From: Ignavibacterium sp.
Lineage (GTDB): Bacteria; Bacteroidota; Ignavibacteria; Ignavibacteriales; Ignavibacteriaceae
Assembly (NCBI RefSeq): GCF_025998815.1
Contig: NZ_AP026678.1
Coordinates: 2,728,001 to 2,792,000 of the forward strand
Direction: 5' to 3'
DNA length: 64,000 nt
Numbering within the stretch: position 1 is the stretch's first letter; every line of letters starts with the position of its first letter. Positions 60,962 through 64,000 of this stretch are shown here, one piece after another. A program made the position numbers and the translations under genes. Under the pieces are notes generated by a model that saw only the letters and a list, made by a program, of their open reading frames with translations, ran no database searches and was not told the origin of the DNA.

Positions 60962-61693
60962 TTAAACAGATTTTTCTACTTCTTCAGCAATTTCCTGCGA
61001 AACCAGGATTCTACCACAATATTCACAGGTAAATATCTTATCATTTCTTCGTATCTCAAGCTGTCGCTGAGACGGAATTATATTGTGACATCCTGAACAA
61101 GCAGATCTTTTAATTGTTACTACGGCTTTTCCTTTTTTCGCTTTTCTTATTCTTGTATAAACGGAAAGGTCAGGTTTTTTTACCAATGCTTCAACTTTCT
61201 TCCGTTCTTCAAGTAGTTTATTCTCTTCTTTTTCGTTTGCTTTAATAATTTCTTTTAGGTCAGCTTCTTTTTCTTTCAATTCTTTTTCCAGTTCTTCGAC
61301 CTTTGGAATTATTTCTTCTATTTCAGCGCTCAAAGTTTTACTCTTATCAGCAAGAGCGTCATTTTCAGCTTCGAGTCTTTTTATTGTTTCCTCGGTATGA
61401 TCAATTTCTTTTGTAAGAGCATCGTATTCTTTATTGTTTCTTACCTGATAAAGCTGAGCTTTAAATTTCTTCTGGCTTTCTTTCAGCTTTTCAATTTCTT
61501 CTTCGTTAAGTTGTCTTCTTTCTAGTGACTCTTCCTTCTCCTTTTCTTTCTTTTTTATTTCTTCACGAAGTTCATTTATCTGAGCTTTAAGTGTGTTTAC
61601 TGTATTGGGAAGATCACCGCGAAGCTCTTCGAGTTCATCAAGTTGATCATCAATAAGTTGTAGTTGATACAGAATTTTTAATCGCGTTTGCAA
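60962..61693 (-). CDS. Coiled-coil protein with C4 zinc ribbon (COG1579)
   Basis: A 243-residue protein. Residues about 10-170 form one long alpha-helical coiled-coil hairpin rich in Glu/Lys. The C-terminus has a four-cysteine zinc ribbon: CSGCHN near 199-204 and CEYCGR near 222-227. It is a member of the COG1579 group often found beside nif3 and rnpB; a nucleic-acid-related role is presumed by others, but no activity is established. It follows nif3 by 13 bases and precedes rnpB, the usual neighbourhood. Confidence 0.9.
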   Translation of the reverse strand: MQTRLKILYQLQLIDDQLDELEELRGDLPNTVNTLKAQINELREEIKKKEKEKEESLERRQLNEEEIEKLKESQKKFKAQLYQVRNNKEYDALTKEIDHTEETIKRLEAENDALADKSKTLSAEIEEIIPKVEELEKELKEKEADLKEIIKANEKEENKLLEERKKVEALVKKPDLSVYTRIRKAKKGKAVVTIKRSACSGCHNIIPSQRQLEIRRNDKIFTCEYCGRILVSQEIAEEVEKSV

Positions 61694-61706
61694 TTTTTAT
61701 TTCTCC

Positions 61707-62813
61707 TTAGTTATTAAAAAAACTTATCGGGTTTGTAGTGCCCTTATACTTATAAATTTCTATTCCGGAACTTTTAATAAATTGTTCCAGTCTTCTTTCG
61801 ATTTCATCCAGAATAAAAATTTCTGTTTCGTAATGTCCGGCATCAATTAGCAGTAATTTTTTTTCAGCATCCTGAAATGTGTGATATTTTATATCTGCAG
61901 TGATAAATGCATCTGCATTATTATGAATTGCAGTCGCTAACAAATCACTTCCTGAACCACCGCAAACAGCTACTGCTTTAATTTTTTTATTCTTGCCGTT
62001 TGTATATCTGAAATTTTTTATTCCAAGTTTTTTGGATACATAGTTAAGAAAATCTTTTGTTGATAATTCCTCAGTAAGTTCGCCAAATGCACCCATTCCA
62101 TAATTAACATTTTCATTCTTTAATGGATAAACATCATAAGCCACTTCTTCGTAAGGATGAGCATTTTTCATCGCAGTAATAACATTCGGTAAATCAAAAT
62201 TATTTACTAGAATTTCTAACCTTACTTCATCAACAAACTCAAGTTTACCCTTTTCACCAATTGATGGATTTGATTTATCAGAGCCACGAAAAGTTCCTTT
62301 GCCAATTAGTCTGAAGCTGCAATTTGTATATTCTCCAATAATTCCACCACCACTATTATGAATGGCTTCAGCAACTTTTTCAGTAAATCCAACGGGTACA
62401 AATACCACAAGTTTCGAAAGATTTTCGGAAATATTTTTTAGAAATCTTATGGAATTTAATCCAAGTTTTTTTGCTAATTGAAAACTTACACCGTCTTTTG
62501 TAAAGTCCAGATTAGTATGTGATGAATAAACCGCGATGTCATTTTTAATTAGTTTGTTTATAATATCGGAAGTTTTTTCACCTGCGGTAATTTTTTTGAT
62601 TGGATAGAAAATCAGGGGATGATGACTTATAATCAGATTACACTTCTTTTTGATAGCATCTTCAACGACATCTTCGTTTACATCAAGACACAAAAGAATA
62701 TTTTTTATTTTTTGCTGAGATGAGCCAACCTGCAGACCAACATTATCTCTCTCCCAGGCGATACCTTTTGGTGCCCAGGTCTCTATGTATTTTGTAATAT
62801 TTTCAATCGTCAT
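61707..62813 (-). CDS. Nif3-like dinuclear metal-centre protein (YqfO type)
   Basis: A 368-residue member of the NIF3/DUF34 family. I take the ATG at 62813 (MTIENITKYIETWAPKGIAW) because it matches the family N-terminus; a GTG at 62831 lies inside a terminator stem. Metal ligands: SHHPLIFYP near 63-71, SSHTNLDFTKDGV near 97-109, and the late H-x-x-x-E in DAGHYETE near 328-335. Between them lies the PII-like insertion (about 125-235) of YqfO-type proteins. The biochemical role is unsettled. No Shine-Dalgarno site is present, because the terminator at 62824 ends about 10 bases before the ATG. Confidence 0.93.
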   Translation of the reverse strand: MTIENITKYIETWAPKGIAWERDNVGLQVGSSQQKIKNILLCLDVNEDVVEDAIKKKCNLIISHHPLIFYPIKKITAGEKTSDIINKLIKNDIAVYSSHTNLDFTKDGVSFQLAKKLGLNSIRFLKNISENLSKLVVFVPVGFTEKVAEAIHNSGGGIIGEYTNCSFRLIGKGTFRGSDKSNPSIGEKGKLEFVDEVRLEILVNNFDLPNVITAMKNAHPYEEVAYDVYPLKNENVNYGMGAFGELTEELSTKDFLNYVSKKLGIKNFRYTNGKNKKIKAVAVCGGSGSDLLATAIHNNADAFITADIKYHTFQDAEKKLLLIDAGHYETEIFILDEIERRLEQFIKSSGIEIYKYKGTTNPISFFNN

Positions 62814-62823
62814 AAAGCAAAAA

Positions 62824-62850
62824 AAATGCACCCTTTTATGGGGTGCATTT
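62824..62850 (-). terminator. Strong terminator directly before the nif3 start
   Basis: AAATGCACCC (62824-62833) and GGGTGCATTT (62841-62850) form a perfect 10-base-pair stem with a 7-base loop. On the minus strand the stem is followed by TTTTT, then GCTTT and the nif3 ATG. Confidence 0.8.
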
Positions 62851-62863
62851 CGGTTAAAATTTT

Positions 62864-63019
62864 CTACTTGAGTTTTGAAGATTTTTCAGTGATATCGAAA
62901 GTAGCTTCAATTCTTTTGGATTTAGTCTTCTCATAATTTGGTTTATAAATATAATATGATAGTCCAAAATATCCAATGAAAGCGTTGAGATTAAAATCAC
63001 GGCTCAACCCATTTCCCAT
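62864..63019 (-). CDS. Candidate small ORF (51 codons) between ispG and nif3
   Basis: ATG at 63019 gives MGNGLSRDFNLNAFIGYFGL and a charged C-terminal part (YEKTKSKRIEATFDITEKSS), stopping at TAG 62864-62866. It overlaps the end of ispG by 23 bases in another frame and ends 14 bases before the terminator at 62850. Residue composition looks protein-like: hydrophobic and aromatic residues in the first half, charged and amphipathic in the second. The AAAGAGG site lies too close to this ATG to be ideal; a TTG at 63007 is an alternative start. I do not recognise it, and it could be chance. Confidence 0.4.
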   Translation of the reverse strand: MGNGLSRDFNLNAFIGYFGLSYYIYKPNYEKTKSKRIEATFDITEKSSKLK

Positions 63020-64000
63020 CCTCTTTGATCAGGTTGATGAGTTCATCCACTGCATTTTTTGTGGGAATATTCCTTCTTACAATATTTTTTTCACGGTATA
63101 GTGTGATTTTATCCACGCCTGAACCAACATAACCATAATCAGCATCTGCCATTTCACCAGGACCATTAACGATACAACCCATAATTGCGATTTTTACACC
63201 TTTCAGATGTTCAGTTCTTTTTCTAATCATTTCAGTGGTTTCCTGAAGGTCAAATAGGGTTCGCCCACAGCTTGGGCAAGCAATGTATTCAGTCTTGGAA
63301 ATTCTCTGTCGTGCTGCCTGAAGAATATTAAACAGTAAACGGTTTATTACTTTCTCTTTGGAGTCGGATTTCCTTATGAAGCTTTTAACATACAATCCGG
63401 TTTCAGCTTCTTTGCTTGTAAGTTCATTAACATTTAGCCAAACGCCATCACCAAATCCATCAATAAGCAAAGCACCAAGATCAGTTGAAGAATAAAGCTG
63501 TAAATTCTCAAAAGAAATTTTATCATAATCTCTTTTTATGATTACCGGATTTTGAAAATCCTGCAAAATCAATTCGAATAAAATTCTTCTTTGATCTGCC
63601 ATTCCGTGGAGATTGGTCGTTTCTAAAATCAATACTGCTGTTTTATCATTCTTGATAAGTTTGAAGTTATCATCTTCAAGAATTTCAGAATTGATTTTTA
63701 CAAAGTTTAATTCATCTGATTTTTTATTGCCAATCAGATAACTCTTTAAATCAAAAATCGGATAACTGTTATAAGGATTTTCAAGTTTTTGCCAGACATC
63801 AGAATCGTAAATAGCTTTCAAACCATTCGGACAATCAAAGGGCAGTGTTTCTTTTCCGAGATAAATTAAATCTGCAGCAGTATCTGACAGAAACCACTTA
63901 TCGCTTGGTTCATCATAAGTGTATCCGATGTCTTCCAAATCTTTTTGAGAGGTAATTTTTCGGTTTGAATAATCTGCCACAACTCTTGGAACATTTGAAC
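62997..64000 (-). CDS. ispG: 4-hydroxy-3-methylbut-2-en-1-yl diphosphate synthase, C-terminal part, cut by window edge
   Basis: The penultimate step of the MEP pathway (MEcPP to HMBPP) using a 4Fe-4S cluster. The frame is open to base 64000 (SNVPRVVADYSN precedes the GTG at 63980), so the N-terminus is outside. The C-terminal cluster-binding region is clear: CPSCGRTLFDLQETTEMI, then IMGCIVNGPGEMADADYGYV, giving Cys-x2-Cys ... Cys and the conserved Glu. The ~230 residues upstream include an extra domain (KWFLSDTAADLIYLGKETL and following) typical of the long IspG found in Bacteroidota, Chlorobi and plants. It pairs functionally with dxr at 36168. Confidence 0.93.
   Translation of the reverse strand, partial: SNVPRVVADYSNRKITSQKDLEDIGYTYDEPSDKWFLSDTAADLIYLGKETLPFDCPNGLKAIYDSDVWQKLENPYNSYPIFDLKSYLIGNKKSDELNFVKINSEILEDDNFKLIKNDKTAVLILETTNLHGMADQRRILFELILQDFQNPVIIKRDYDKISFENLQLYSSTDLGALLIDGFGDGVWLNVNELTSKEAETGLYVKSFIRKSDSKEKVINRLLFNILQAARQRISKTEYIACPSCGRTLFDLQETTEMIRKRTEHLKGVKIAIMGCIVNGPGEMADADYGYVGSGVDKITLYREKNIVRRNIPTKNAVDELINLIKEDGKWVEP

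Overview
The window is 64 kb of AT-rich bacterial chromosome. It most likely comes from the Ignavibacteriota (Ignavibacteria, relatives of Bacteroidota and Chlorobiota). Five secreted proteins end in a type IX secretion (T9SS) type A sorting domain of the 'YPNPFNPST / LSSGVYFY' kind. Several promoters fit the Bacteroidota-type TAnnTTTG element. A 419-residue protein matches a family otherwise seen in Bacteroidota, and ispG appears to be of the long type. No rRNA, tRNA, CRISPR array, transposase or prophage gene was seen. The one RNA gene recognised is rnpB.

Layout. 1-8.3 kb: the end of an M16 peptidase, small membrane, secreted and HTH proteins, a DUF2779 nuclease-like protein coupled to a short-chain dehydrogenase, and a large secreted sortilin-like beta-propeller. 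8.3-14 kb: a CHASE2/sigma-54 AAA+ regulator, an outer-membrane-like protein, and a lipoprotein gene bounded by dispersed repeats. 14-21 kb: housekeeping genes (murI, glnD, queC-queF, an ICMT-like methyltransferase and a cell-wall amidase). 21-30.7 kb: a T9SS cargo protein, a TPM protein, a DUF4097 repeat protein, a CPA2 antiporter, a REC-REC-PEP-synthase-like fusion and HU. 30.8-43.2 kb: a small TonB-receptor-like barrel, a LytS/LytR-type two-component pair, rseP-dxr, a VWA lipoprotein, TPR-clpX and the Bacteroidota-type conserved secreted protein. 43.3-55.9 kb: the accessory core of the window. 56-64 kb: an FAA hydrolase, then a minus-strand block of ispG, a small ORF, nif3, a zinc-ribbon gene, rnpB, recJ, yebC, ruvC and ruvA.

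The most unusual region is 43,355-55,888. A two-gene unit occurs there three times in tandem, apparently in one operon. Each unit has a YCF48/sortilin-like beta-propeller protein with a T9SS sorting domain, followed 11-14 bases later by a TIGR03790-like protein. The TIGR03790-like partner is full length and fused to a beta-helix, a TPR-like region and a sorting domain in unit 3, cut to about half a domain in unit 1, and only a 74-residue stub in unit 2. Propellers 1 and 3 share a 424-base stretch identical by eye inside otherwise diverged genes, which points to recent gene conversion or duplication.

Other notable points are a repeat-bounded lipoprotein island with a vestigial four-codon ORF behind a strong ribosome-binding site (11.9-14.0 kb), a 51-codon ORF hidden between ispG and nif3 that ends at a terminator almost touching the nif3 start codon, and dispersed palindromic repeats in several intergenic gaps. 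All functional calls come from reading the translations; no database search was run.
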